Positions 57,115-64,000 of a DNA stretch of 64,000 nucleotides are shown here, piece after piece. Below the pieces are notes generated by a model. That model did no database searches. It was not told where the DNA came from and saw only the letters and a program-made list of their open reading frames with translations. The position numbers and the translations under genes are program-made. Origin of the DNA: Polaribacter sp. Hel_I_88 (GTDB taxonomy: Bacteria; Bacteroidota; Bacteroidia; Flavobacteriales; Flavobacteriaceae); contig NZ_JHZZ01000001.1 of NCBI RefSeq assembly GCF_000687935.1, positions 496,001-560,000 of the forward strand, in the 5' to 3' direction. Position 1 is the stretch's first letter. Each line of letters begins with the position of its first letter.

Positions 57115-57147
57115 AAAAAAAAAAGAGAAACATTGCTGCTTCTCTTT
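57115..57147 (-). terminator. Intrinsic terminator of nrdA
   Basis: On the minus strand a stem AAAGAGAA / TTCTCTTT (57147-57140 with 57129-57122) followed by a run of ten T, 25 bp after the nrdA stop. Confidence 0.85.
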
Positions 57148-57171
57148 CTATATTTTTAATTAATGAAGTAT

Positions 57172-58950
57172 CTACCCTTCACAAGAAGCACATTCTTTCT
57201 TTTGCTTAAATTTTTGTGCAGCATTCATACTGTGTTGATAATACATCGATTTCACCCCTAATTTCCAAGCATTGATATAAATTGCGTTTACATCTTTAAT
57301 TGGCATATCTGGATGTACCATAACATTGATAGATTGCCCTTGATCTATGTGGTTTTGTCTGTTTGCAGCTTGATACACAATTACATTTTGATCGATTTCT
57401 GAATAGGTTCTAAAAACTTCTTTTTCTTCGTCTGTTAAACAATCTAAATGCAATACAGAACCATCATTATCACGAATACTAGTCCAAATTTCTTTTGTAT
57501 TAAAACCTTTTTGTTCTAATAGGTTTTCTAAAATTGGGTTTTTAATAGTCGTTTTAATCTTAGCAATATCTTTTACGTAAATGTTAGACCAAATTGGCTC
57601 AATTCCTTGAGAAACTTGTCCTAAAATAAATGCTGATGACGTTGTTGGTGCAATTGCATTTAAAGTTGTATTACGTCTTCCATAACCTTTTAACACAGCT
57701 GGCTCTCCATATTCAACAGCCATTTCTTCTGATGCTTTGTAAGATTTTTCTTTAATTATTTTAAAGATTTCACTATTCAAATCGTATGCTTCTGGACTAT
57801 CAAAAGCCAACATTTTAGATTGTAATAAAGAATGCCAACCTAAAGCTCCTAAACCTAACGCTCTGTTTTCTTTTGCAAATTTGTATGCTTTTTCCATAAA
57901 ACGAAACGTAAACTGATCATCTCTGCTTTCTGAATCTCTATAAACTTCTAACTTTGTAATAAATTCTTGCATTACAGCATCTAAAAAGTACGTTAGCGTT
58001 TCTACAGCATCTGTATCTTTCCAATCATCAAAATGTAATAAGTTTATAGATGATAAACAACAAACAAAAGACCAATCGTCATTAGATGGCAACATGATTT
58101 CTGTACATAAATTACTTGCGTAAATTTCGTGGTTTTTGTCTTTGTAAACATCTACAGTTCCATTATTTGCATTATCTCTAAACAAAATATATGGATACCC
58201 AATTTCTCCTCTTCTTTGTAATATTTTTGCCCAAATACTTCTTTTCTCTACATCTCCATCAATCATTTCTTGCATCCATTGATCACCAACAGTTACACCA
58301 TGTGTTAATTCTTGAATTGGGTTTCCTTCTGTACCTATTTCTAAAAACTCTTTAATATCTGGATGATCTACAGGTAAATAAGGTGAAAAACGGCCACGTC
58401 TTACAGAACCTTGACTTACAACATCCACCATTTTTTCGAACAATTGCATAATGTGAACAGACCCAGATGATGAACCATTATTTTTAACATCTGCTCCTCT
58501 TTCACGTAATTTTCCGAAATAACCAGAAGTACCACCTCCTAATTTAGACATCATACCAACTTCTGATTGTGAGAATAAAATATCTCCCATATCATCAGCA
58601 ACATGACTTCCAAAACAACTAATTGGCAAGCCTCTTCTTTTCCCAAAGTTACTCCAAATTGGCGATGCTAAAGAGTAATACCCAGCAGCCATATATTTGT
58701 AAAACTTGTCAGAAAAACCTGGTTTATTTAAAATACGCTCTGCATTGTCTGCAATTTCGCGAATTCTTTCTTCTGGGGTTGTAGTACCAGTTAAATATCC
58801 TGACTCTAAAAATTTACGGCTATTTTCTGTTAACCAAGTAATTTCTGGGGCTGTGTTTTTATCAAGAATTTCTTTTCTAGAAGCATTTCTAGCTTGGATT
58901 AATTTTTCGTGTTCTGTGAGTTCAGAAGTTTTTGTTTCGTTTAGGTTCAT
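57172..58950 (-). CDS. nrdA: Class I ribonucleotide reductase large subunit, lacking an ATP-cone
   Basis: A 592-residue catalytic subunit reducing NDPs to dNDPs. Active-site regions SCFGSHVADDMGD, GGGTSGYFGKLRERGADVK (in part), NLCTEIMLP and CCLSSINLLHFDDW are visible; the C-terminus KKECASCEG holds the CxxC that re-reduces the active site. The N-terminus starts straight into the 10-stranded barrel lead-in (APEITWLTENSRKFLESGYL): the usual ~90-residue ATP-cone is absent. The cone is instead at the N-terminus of NrdB. The two genes are 4 bp apart. Confidence 0.96.
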   Translation of the reverse strand: MNLNETKTSELTEHEKLIQARNASRKEILDKNTAPEITWLTENSRKFLESGYLTGTTTPEERIREIADNAERILNKPGFSDKFYKYMAAGYYSLASPIWSNFGKRRGLPISCFGSHVADDMGDILFSQSEVGMMSKLGGGTSGYFGKLRERGADVKNNGSSSGSVHIMQLFEKMVDVVSQGSVRRGRFSPYLPVDHPDIKEFLEIGTEGNPIQELTHGVTVGDQWMQEMIDGDVEKRSIWAKILQRRGEIGYPYILFRDNANNGTVDVYKDKNHEIYASNLCTEIMLPSNDDWSFVCCLSSINLLHFDDWKDTDAVETLTYFLDAVMQEFITKLEVYRDSESRDDQFTFRFMEKAYKFAKENRALGLGALGWHSLLQSKMLAFDSPEAYDLNSEIFKIIKEKSYKASEEMAVEYGEPAVLKGYGRRNTTLNAIAPTTSSAFILGQVSQGIEPIWSNIYVKDIAKIKTTIKNPILENLLEQKGFNTKEIWTSIRDNDGSVLHLDCLTDEEKEVFRTYSEIDQNVIVYQAANRQNHIDQGQSINVMVHPDMPIKDVNAIYINAWKLGVKSMYYQHSMNAAQKFKQKKECASCEG

Positions 58951-58954
58951 GTTT

Positions 58955-60229
58955 TTAAAATAAGTCGTCGCTAGTTATACTTTTTGTTCTTTTACTGTAG
59001 TTGATAGATCTTTTTACAAAGAAATCTCCATGTTTGGTTCCAATAATTTCATCATCAAACCAATCTGTTTCTGCTAATAAGTTTTGATCAATCTCAAATA
59101 TTTTTGGAATTCCGATACTTTCTAAAGAGTTATTAAATCTATTTTTAATAAATTCTTTAATCACTGCTTTTGGTAAGAAATCTAATTCACCCCTTTCAAA
59201 AATCCAGTCGATAATTTTACTTTCAGATAAAAAAGCTTCTTTACAAGTTTCTTGAACTACTAAACTATTGTCTTCATCAAACCAATCTGGATTTTCTTCT
59301 TTAATAATTTTAATTAAATCGATTCCAAAATCTCCATGAATTTGCTCTTCTTTTGAGGTAGCTTCCACCACATTAGAAATCCCTTTTAACACATTTTTAT
59401 GTTTGTTAAAAGCCATAATAATTAAAAATTGAGAAAATAAAGAAACGTGCTCAATAAATAAAGAAAACAAAATTATAGATTCTGAAAACTCCTTATTATC
59501 CTCGCTATTTACATTCTTTAATGCTAATTCTAAATAATTAACACGTCTCATAATTATAGGATTTTTCTTTAAGTTTTTAAACTCGTTGTTTAATCCTAAA
59601 ATCTCTAATAAGTGAGAATATGCATCATGATGACGCACTTCACTTTCTGCAAATGTAGAACCTACTGAACCAATTTCTGGTTTTGGCATTTTTTTATAAA
59701 TATCTCCCCAAAAAGTTTTTACAGCCACCTCTATTTGAGAAATTGCCAACATCGTGTTTTTTATGGCATTCTGCTCAACATCATTCAAAGTCGATTTAAA
59801 ATCTTGTATATCGCTTGTGTAATTAAATTCGGTATGAATCCAATAAGAGTGCCTAATAGCATCTACATACTCGTTTAGAGCAGGGTATTCATAAGGCTTT
59901 AAATTCAACCTTTTTTCAAAAATATTTGTCTTTCTATTTCTAGTCTGTTCATCTCTATATAATATGTATGCTTTTGCAACATCATGAAAACGACTATCCA
60001 TCAATTTATACTCAACAATATCTTGCACTTGCTCAACTGTTGGTGTATAATTAGGTTCATTTAACTTCCTTTCTAGTAAGGTACCATTTACAATATTTGT
60101 AATTGCAATTGCATCTCTTCTCGAGCCATTATTTACAGATAGCATCGCTTTTTCAATAGCACTTGTAATTTTTTCTAGCTCAAAATTGCTAGTTCCAGAG
60201 TCTCTTTTTATGATTTGTGTAATTTCCAC
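58955..60229 (-). CDS. nrdB: Ribonucleotide reductase small subunit with N-terminal ATP-cone
   Basis: A 424-residue radical-generating subunit. Residues ~1-95 are an ATP-cone (ITQIIKRDSGTSNFELEKIT ... IVEYKLMDSRFHDVAKAYILYRDE), fused to the ferritin-like domain. Metal ligands can be placed at Glu167, Glu197 and His200 (SEVRHHDAY), Glu260 (FIEHVSLF), Glu295 and His298 (EEQIHGD); Tyr204 sits at the classic radical position. In flavobacteria such NrdB proteins are known to carry the allosteric ATP-cone and, in related subclass NrdAi/Bi (class Id), a dimanganese cofactor; the metal cannot be read from sequence. Upstream lies a perfect DnaA box. Confidence 0.96.
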   Translation of the reverse strand: MEITQIIKRDSGTSNFELEKITSAIEKAMLSVNNGSRRDAIAITNIVNGTLLERKLNEPNYTPTVEQVQDIVEYKLMDSRFHDVAKAYILYRDEQTRNRKTNIFEKRLNLKPYEYPALNEYVDAIRHSYWIHTEFNYTSDIQDFKSTLNDVEQNAIKNTMLAISQIEVAVKTFWGDIYKKMPKPEIGSVGSTFAESEVRHHDAYSHLLEILGLNNEFKNLKKNPIIMRRVNYLELALKNVNSEDNKEFSESIILFSLFIEHVSLFSQFLIIMAFNKHKNVLKGISNVVEATSKEEQIHGDFGIDLIKIIKEENPDWFDEDNSLVVQETCKEAFLSESKIIDWIFERGELDFLPKAVIKEFIKNRFNNSLESIGIPKIFEIDQNLLAETDWFDDEIIGTKHGDFFVKRSINYSKRTKSITSDDLF

Positions 60230-60306
60230 GATGATGTAATGTTATTTAAAAGTTAATAAAGATGCTAACAAAGATTGCCCTTTTTAGTAAAAAAAGCAAT
60301 CCATAC

Positions 60307-60315
60307 TTATCCACA
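60307..60315 (+). promoter_or_regulatory. DnaA box upstream of nrdB
   Basis: TTATCCACA, an exact match to the TTATNCACA consensus, ~80 bp before the nrdB start. A single box, so origin function is unlikely; DnaA control of nrd genes is known in E. coli. Confidence 0.5.
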
Positions 60316-60559
60316 AAACAAGCGAGTTTTTAACAAAATGGTATTTTTATGAGTTTTAGTGTTAAAAAAAATACTTTTTCAATATACTGATTTACAGTTA
60401 CTTAAAAGCTAAAAAACGCTACAACCTTTATTCCTATTGACATTCTTAAAACAAGATTTCTTTTTTTTATTTTGACACCTATTTTCAAAAAAAACTCCTT
60501 TTTTTAGAATAGATAAAATCACAATGAAAATAAATTAAATATGATTTGAACTAGATGTA

Positions 60560-60589
60560 TTGAAATCAATTACAATTAATGTATATTTG
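60560..60589 (+). promoter_or_regulatory. Promoter TTG-N19-TATATTTG of the cold-shock gene
   Basis: TTG at 60560-60562 and TATATTTG at 60582-60589 with a 19-bp spacer match the Bacteroidota consensus completely; a ~25-base leader precedes the GTG start. Confidence 0.8.
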
Positions 60590-60619
60590 TAATATTATTA
60601 ACATTTATTATATATCAAA

Positions 60620-60811
60620 GTGAAAACAGGAACAATAAAATTCTTCAACGAATCTAAAGGATTTGGATTCGTAACAGAAGATGATTCAAACACAGAGTAT
60701 TTTGTGCACGTATCAGGATTAATCGACGAAGTAAGAGAAGGTGATGCAGTAGAATTCGATTTAAAAGAAGGTAGAAAAGGTTTAAACGCAGTAGACGTTA
60801 GAGTTATCTAA
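60620..60811 (+). CDS. Cold-shock domain protein (CspA family)
   Basis: A 63-residue single-domain OB-fold RNA chaperone. RNP1 KGFGFV (residues 13-18) and RNP2 YFVHVS (26-31) are intact; KTGTIKFFNESKG is the family N-terminus. Start is GTG 60620; there is no nearby ATG. Codon use and the strong promoter and terminator suggest high expression. It stands alone between nrdB and ctaA. Confidence 0.96.
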   Translation: MKTGTIKFFNESKGFGFVTEDDSNTEYFVHVSGLIDEVREGDAVEFDLKEGRKGLNAVDVRVI

Positions 60812-60840
60812 TATTATTTAGAATTTTTTTACATAACAAC

Positions 60841-60872
60841 AAGTCGCTTAATTTATTTTAAGCGACTTTTTT
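60841..60872. terminator. Intrinsic terminator of the cold-shock gene
   Basis: Perfect 11-bp stem AAGTCGCTTAA / TTAAGCGACTT, 6-nt loop, then a T-run on the plus strand. Confidence 0.9.
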
Positions 60873-60903
60873 TTGCAGTATTTTTGCATAAATTTTATTA
60901 CTG

Positions 60904-61923
60904 ATGAAAAAACGATTTCCTAAGATTGTACAATTATCTATAATTTCTGTTTATTTAATTTTCTTAGCTGGCTCAGTTGTTAGAATGACTGGCTCTGGAA
61001 TGGGTTGTCCTGATTGGCCTAAATGTTTTGGATATTACATACCACCAACATCTGAAGAACAGATTACTTGGAAACCAAATACCGAATACAAAAAAGGCAT
61101 CATTATTATTAAAGATGAAGTTTTATTTGTTGCTGATAAAGACATTACTACTGCTGATACTTTTACAATCAAAAATTGGTCTAAATACACCAAACACGAT
61201 TATAATAAGTTTAACAAATACCATACTTGGACAGAATATATCAACAGATTGGCTTCTGTTTTAGCTGGTTTTGTATTTTTATTTTTAATCTACGCATCAA
61301 CCAAATTCTGGAAAACAAATAGACGAATTCCATATTTAGCATTTGGAGCTTTCTTTTTAATGCTTGTAGAAGCAGTTTTAGGCAAAATGGTTGTTGACAC
61401 TAACTTGAAACCAGAAATTATAACTATACATATGGTTATAGGGTTAATTATTATTGCCCTTTTATTACAGATAAAATTTATTATTTCTGATAAGAAAACC
61501 TATAATTACAATGCGTTATTTAATAAATTATTAATTATTTCTGTTATTTTCTCGCTAATTCAAATTGCCATGGGAACTCAGGTAAGGCAGTTTATAGATG
61601 AACAAGTAAAACTATTTGGTTTCGAAAACAAAAATTATAGTTTAATGAATCCTAGTTTTAAATTCTATTTTCATAGATCTTTTACCATTGCAATTGTACT
61701 TGTAAATTTTGGTTTATTTTACATCAATCAAGTTAAAAATCTTGGATACAAATTAGTAAATTGGATTGTTTTCTTAATCTTCCTAGAAACCATTACAGGT
61801 ATTTTAATGTATTATGCAGAAATTCCTTTAGGAACTCAGGCTGTTCATTTATTAGCGGGTGCCATTTTATTTGGATTGCAATATTATTTATGGCTGCAAA
61901 GTAGAAAAACTTTAAATAATTAG
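60904..61923 (+). CDS. ctaA: Heme A synthase CtaA/Cox15
   Basis: A 339-residue membrane protein with about eight helices that oxidises heme O to heme A for aa3-type cytochrome oxidases. RMTGSGMGCPDWPKCFGYY contains the extracellular Cys pair (Cys35, Cys41) and the family N-terminus; HTWTEYINRLAS holds a heme-ligand His and the E-x-x-NR motif; MGTQVRQFIDEQ and HFHRSFT-like YFHRSFTIAI in the second half repeat the pattern. Between helices 1 and 2 is a longer extracytoplasmic loop (about 47-100), typical of Bacteroidota. Confidence 0.94.
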   Translation: MKKRFPKIVQLSIISVYLIFLAGSVVRMTGSGMGCPDWPKCFGYYIPPTSEEQITWKPNTEYKKGIIIIKDEVLFVADKDITTADTFTIKNWSKYTKHDYNKFNKYHTWTEYINRLASVLAGFVFLFLIYASTKFWKTNRRIPYLAFGAFFLMLVEAVLGKMVVDTNLKPEIITIHMVIGLIIIALLLQIKFIISDKKTYNYNALFNKLLIISVIFSLIQIAMGTQVRQFIDEQVKLFGFENKNYSLMNPSFKFYFHRSFTIAIVLVNFGLFYINQVKNLGYKLVNWIVFLIFLETITGILMYYAEIPLGTQAVHLLAGAILFGLQYYLWLQSRKTLNN

Positions 61924-62084
61924 TTTATTTTTAAAGCTATTTAAACGGTTTGTTTAACTTTAAAACTGAATATTTAATAATACTAAAAGGTTATCACTTT
62001 TATAGCATCACCAAAAAATATTGAGATTTTCAATAAATAATAGCTTTTTTAAAAAAATAAAGGCAGAATTAAAACGAATTTAAA

Positions 62085-63368
62085 ATGGAGAAATCAGCAT
62101 ATAAAATACATATCATTGGTGCAGGAATTAGTGGTTTAATTGCTGCCCAAATTTTAGAGAATCATGGGTATCAACCAACTATTTTAGAAGCTACCAATTC
62201 TGTTGGTGGTCGTGTAAAATCGGATATTGTTGATGGATATACCTTAGATCACGGTTTTCAAGTTTTGTTAACTTCATATCCTGCAGCTAAAAAATATTTA
62301 AATTATGATGATCTAGAATTGCAAGAATTTTTGCCTGGAGCTACCATTTTTAAGAATAGCAAAATGCAAACTATTGGAGATCCACTTCGTAGTTTTTCAT
62401 TGTTATTTCCTACTTTATTTTCTTCTATTGGTACTTTTGCTGATAAAGCAAAAATCTTAAAACTAAACACACTTTTAAAGAAGAAAAAAATTGCTGCGAT
62501 ATTTAAGACGAAAGAAACATCAACCTTACAATATTTGCAAGATTTTGGTTTTTCTGAGAGTATTATTAATGATTTTTTCAAGCCTTTTTTTAGTGGAATA
62601 TTTTTAGAACCTAATTTAGAAACATCAAGTAGAATGTTTGAATTTGTTTATAAAATGTTTGGTGATGGTTTGGCTGTTGTGCCTAAAAACGGAATTCAAG
62701 AAATATCGAATCAGCTAAAATCAAACTTAAAAAACACTACTTTTAAATTTAATTCGCCTGTTAAAGAAGTAAAAGATAAAGAAATTATTTTACAAGATAA
62801 AGCTGTTTTAGAAAGTCATTTTAGCATTATTGCAACAGAAGCAAGTACTCTAATATCTAACTTAAAAAACCAAGAAACGGCTTGGAAAAGCTGTGAAACT
62901 TTATATTTTGAAACTGATAAAAGAGTTATCGAAAAACCTTTAATTGGTTTGATTGCTGATGAAAACTCGTTAATAAATAATATTTTTTATCACACAAGTT
63001 TACCAACATCAACTAAAAACACCAAAGAATTATTATCTGTAACTGTTGTAAAAGAACATAACTTAAGCGATTTAAATTTAATTTTAAGAGTAACAGAAGA
63101 TTTAAAAAGGTTCTGTAATATTGATGTAAAAAAGTTCCTAAAGCATTATCATATTAAAAATGCATTGCCAAAATTAACAAACTTACAATATGAAATTTCC
63201 AGCACAGAAACTAAATTAAAAGCGACTGTATTTTTAGCTGGAGATCAATTGTTAAATGGTTCTTTAAATGCAGCTATGATTGCAGGAGAAAGAGCTGCTA
63301 TGGGTGTAATACAAACCCTAGAAGATGGTTTAATTGTAGATGAATTAACATCAGAATATACTTCATAA
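62085..63368 (+). CDS. FAD-dependent amine-oxidase-type oxidoreductase
   Basis: A 427-residue flavoprotein. N-terminal dinucleotide fold HIIGAGISGLIAAQIL (residues 9-24), ATNSVGGRVKSD and YTLDHGFQVLLTSYPAAKKYL; C-terminal FLAGDQLLNGSLNAAMIAGERAA places the second FAD motif. The family includes protoporphyrinogen oxidase, carotenoid desaturases and monoamine oxidases; the DHGFQVL segment resembles plastidial/cyanobacterial CrtI-related or 'hydroxysqualene dehydroxylase-like' proteins. Substrate unknown. It follows ctaA by 161 bp with no obvious promoter. Confidence 0.88.
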   Translation: MEKSAYKIHIIGAGISGLIAAQILENHGYQPTILEATNSVGGRVKSDIVDGYTLDHGFQVLLTSYPAAKKYLNYDDLELQEFLPGATIFKNSKMQTIGDPLRSFSLLFPTLFSSIGTFADKAKILKLNTLLKKKKIAAIFKTKETSTLQYLQDFGFSESIINDFFKPFFSGIFLEPNLETSSRMFEFVYKMFGDGLAVVPKNGIQEISNQLKSNLKNTTFKFNSPVKEVKDKEIILQDKAVLESHFSIIATEASTLISNLKNQETAWKSCETLYFETDKRVIEKPLIGLIADENSLINNIFYHTSLPTSTKNTKELLSVTVVKEHNLSDLNLILRVTEDLKRFCNIDVKKFLKHYHIKNALPKLTNLQYEISSTETKLKATVFLAGDQLLNGSLNAAMIAGERAAMGVIQTLEDGLIVDELTSEYTS

Positions 63369-63370
63369 AA

Positions 63371-63401
63371 AAACTCAAAGCAATTAAATTACTTTGAGTT
63401 T
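63371..63401 (-). terminator. Terminator of tRNA-Arg (minus strand)
   Basis: Perfect 10-bp stem AAACTCAAAG / CTTTGAGTTT (63371-63380, 63392-63401); read on the minus strand it is followed by seven T. It starts 2 bp after the tRNA 3' end and also lies 2 bp from the stop of the convergent oxidoreductase gene. Confidence 0.85.
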
Positions 63402-63402
63402 G

Positions 63403-63476
63403 TGACTCCAGCAGGATTCAAACCTGCAACCTTCAGAGCCGAAATCTGACATTCTATTCAGTTGAACTATGGAGCC
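63403..63476 (-). tRNA. tRNA-Arg (anticodon TCG)
   Basis: 74 nt. Acceptor GGCTCCA pairs with TGGAGTC (one G:T), discriminator A; anticodon stem TCAGA/TCTGA encloses loop TTTCGGC, so anticodon TCG; T-arm GCAGG TTTGAAT CCTGC is perfect. CCA is not encoded. Confidence 0.95.
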
Positions 63477-63493
63477 AATTTAATGTCTAAAAA

Positions 63494-63943
63494 CTATACC
63501 AAGTTCTTTTTCACTAAAGTAGATATTGTTTTTCCGTCTGCTTTTCCTGCTAATTCTTTAGAAACAATTCCCATTACTTTGCCCATATCTTGCATTCCTG
63601 ATGCTCCTACCTTTTTAATAGTTGCAACCACAACTTCTTCAATTTTTTCTTCGGATAAAGCTTCTGGTAAAAATTGTTCTAAAACTGCAATTTCTGCCAA
63701 TTCAGGTTCAGCCAAATCTTGTCTATCTTGTTTTAAAAAAATAGCAGCACTATCTTTTCTTTGTTTCACCTGCTTTTGAATAATCTTTATTTCTTGCTCC
63801 TCTGTTAATTCAGCCTGAAAACCTGTTTCTGTTTTAGCTAATAAAAAAGCAGACTTTACAGCTCTTAAAGCTTGCAAAGCAACTGTATCTTTTGCTTTCA
63901 TAGCTTCTTTCATTTTATCCATTACTTGTTTTTGTAAACTCAT
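63494..63943 (-). CDS. GatB/YqeY domain protein
   Basis: A 149-residue YqeY-type protein: SLQKQVMDKMKEAMKAKDTVALQALRAVKSAF at the N-terminus (in segments), EQFLPEALSEEKIEEVV and MGKVMGIVSKELAGKADGKTISTLV at the C-terminus. The domain is related to the tRNA-binding tail of GatB; the role of the free-standing form is unknown. It precedes tRNA-Arg by 17 bp on the same strand, so readthrough is possible. Another gene ends 27 bp upstream. Confidence 0.93.
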   Translation of the reverse strand: MSLQKQVMDKMKEAMKAKDTVALQALRAVKSAFLLAKTETGFQAELTEEQEIKIIQKQVKQRKDSAAIFLKQDRQDLAEPELAEIAVLEQFLPEALSEEKIEEVVVATIKKVGASGMQDMGKVMGIVSKELAGKADGKTISTLVKKNLV

Positions 63944-63970
63944 TTTTCTTTAGTTTATATTGATTATTTT

Positions 63971-64000
63971 TTAGTCTTTTTTAAATACAACGTATTCTTA
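63971..64000 (-). CDS. 3' end of an unidentified gene (runs off the window)
   Basis: The last eight codons of a leftward frame (EYVVFKKD then TAA) are visible at the window edge. In flavobacteria a division gene such as ftsZ often precedes yqeY, but these residues are not enough to identify it. Confidence 0.3.

Larger units (their letters stand above)
60230..60619. other. 390-bp intergenic region between nrdB and the cold-shock gene
   Basis: Very AT-rich. It contains a perfect DnaA box on the plus strand (TTATCCACA, 60307-60315), about 80 bp upstream of nrdB, and the cspA promoter at its right end (60560-60589). On the minus strand AATCTTTG (60272-60265 region) is a near match to the -7 consensus for nrdB. 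No convincing ORF or NrdR box pair was found. Confidence 0.6.

Noticed and set aside
60307..60315. Replication origin
   Set aside because: Only one DnaA box, no dnaA/dnaN neighbours and no box cluster; interpreted at most as a regulatory site for nrdB.

Overview
The window is AT-rich DNA from a member of the Bacteroidota, almost certainly a marine Flavobacteriaceae. The signs are a T9SS C-terminal sorting domain, flavobacterial-type FtsL and ribonucleotide reductase, a CruF/CrtD/CrtA carotenoid set, Bacteroidota promoters (TTG-N17-23-TAnnTTTG) in place of sigma70 promoters, almost no Shine-Dalgarno sequences, and several dispersed flavobacterial repeat families. Genus and species cannot be fixed from the sequence alone.

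Layout. 1-2308 is the head of a cell division/wall (dcw) cluster read leftward (mraZ, rsmH, ftsL-like, start of a PBP2/ftsI-like gene), with MraZ operator repeats next to its promoter. 2512-12066 is mostly rightward: alpha/beta hydrolase, EngB GTPase, RluA pseudouridine synthase, AlkB-type monooxygenase, nitroreductase (with an 82 percent identical 61-bp copy of its 3' end 734 bp downstream), a leftward penicillin-acylase-type hydrolase, a DegT aminotransferase and GalE. 12141-15960 holds DUF2911, feoA-feoB with a coupled mini-protein, and a Sco-type copper protein; the feoA promoter has a palindromic operator in its spacer. 16131-17480 is rseP. 17504-19216 is an IS1182-type element whose identical twin lies at 49290-51002.

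21662-31766 is the most interesting block. An XRE regulator with a degenerate S24 domain diverges from a leftward operon of a YjfI/DUF2170-like protein, a PspA/IM30 protein, a YqiJ-like membrane protein, a YqiK-like flotillin and a ~1625-residue AAA+ ATPase. At least three GCTAA-N5-TTAGC operators lie between the two arms. I read it as a self-regulated membrane stress/remodelling module. bioB follows it with its own promoter.

31809-34726 is a carotenoid branch (cruF-like, crtD-like, crtA-like) consistent with monocyclic myxol/saproxanthin-type pigments. 34838-39846 carries a ketosynthase with bioA, bioF and bioD; dispersed repeats have entered the ketosynthase and bioF in frame, adding CHSELVEE- and PFDCAQGD-type peptides. 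39856-44251 holds an orphan UmuD-like gene, a BI-1 family membrane protein, a DoxX-like protein and a zinc ribbon/DUF2975 x2/HTH cassette. 44390-49286 holds an S9 peptidase, a TadA-type deaminase and dxs.

51039-60229 is leftward: a lipoprotein, a T9SS-secreted propeller protein, dgt (dGTPase) abutting a Schlafen/AlbA_2 regulator gene with a 12-bp tandem repeat, then nrdA and nrdB, where NrdB carries an N-terminal ATP-cone. dNTP synthesis and dNTP hydrolysis genes are therefore neighbours. 60620-63943 has a cold-shock gene, ctaA, an FAD oxidoreductase, tRNA-Arg(TCG) and a GatB/YqeY gene. No CRISPR array, rRNA or prophage was seen. The best-supported lead for an under-described system is the XRE-YjfI-PspA-YqiJ-flotillin-AAA+ module and its operators.
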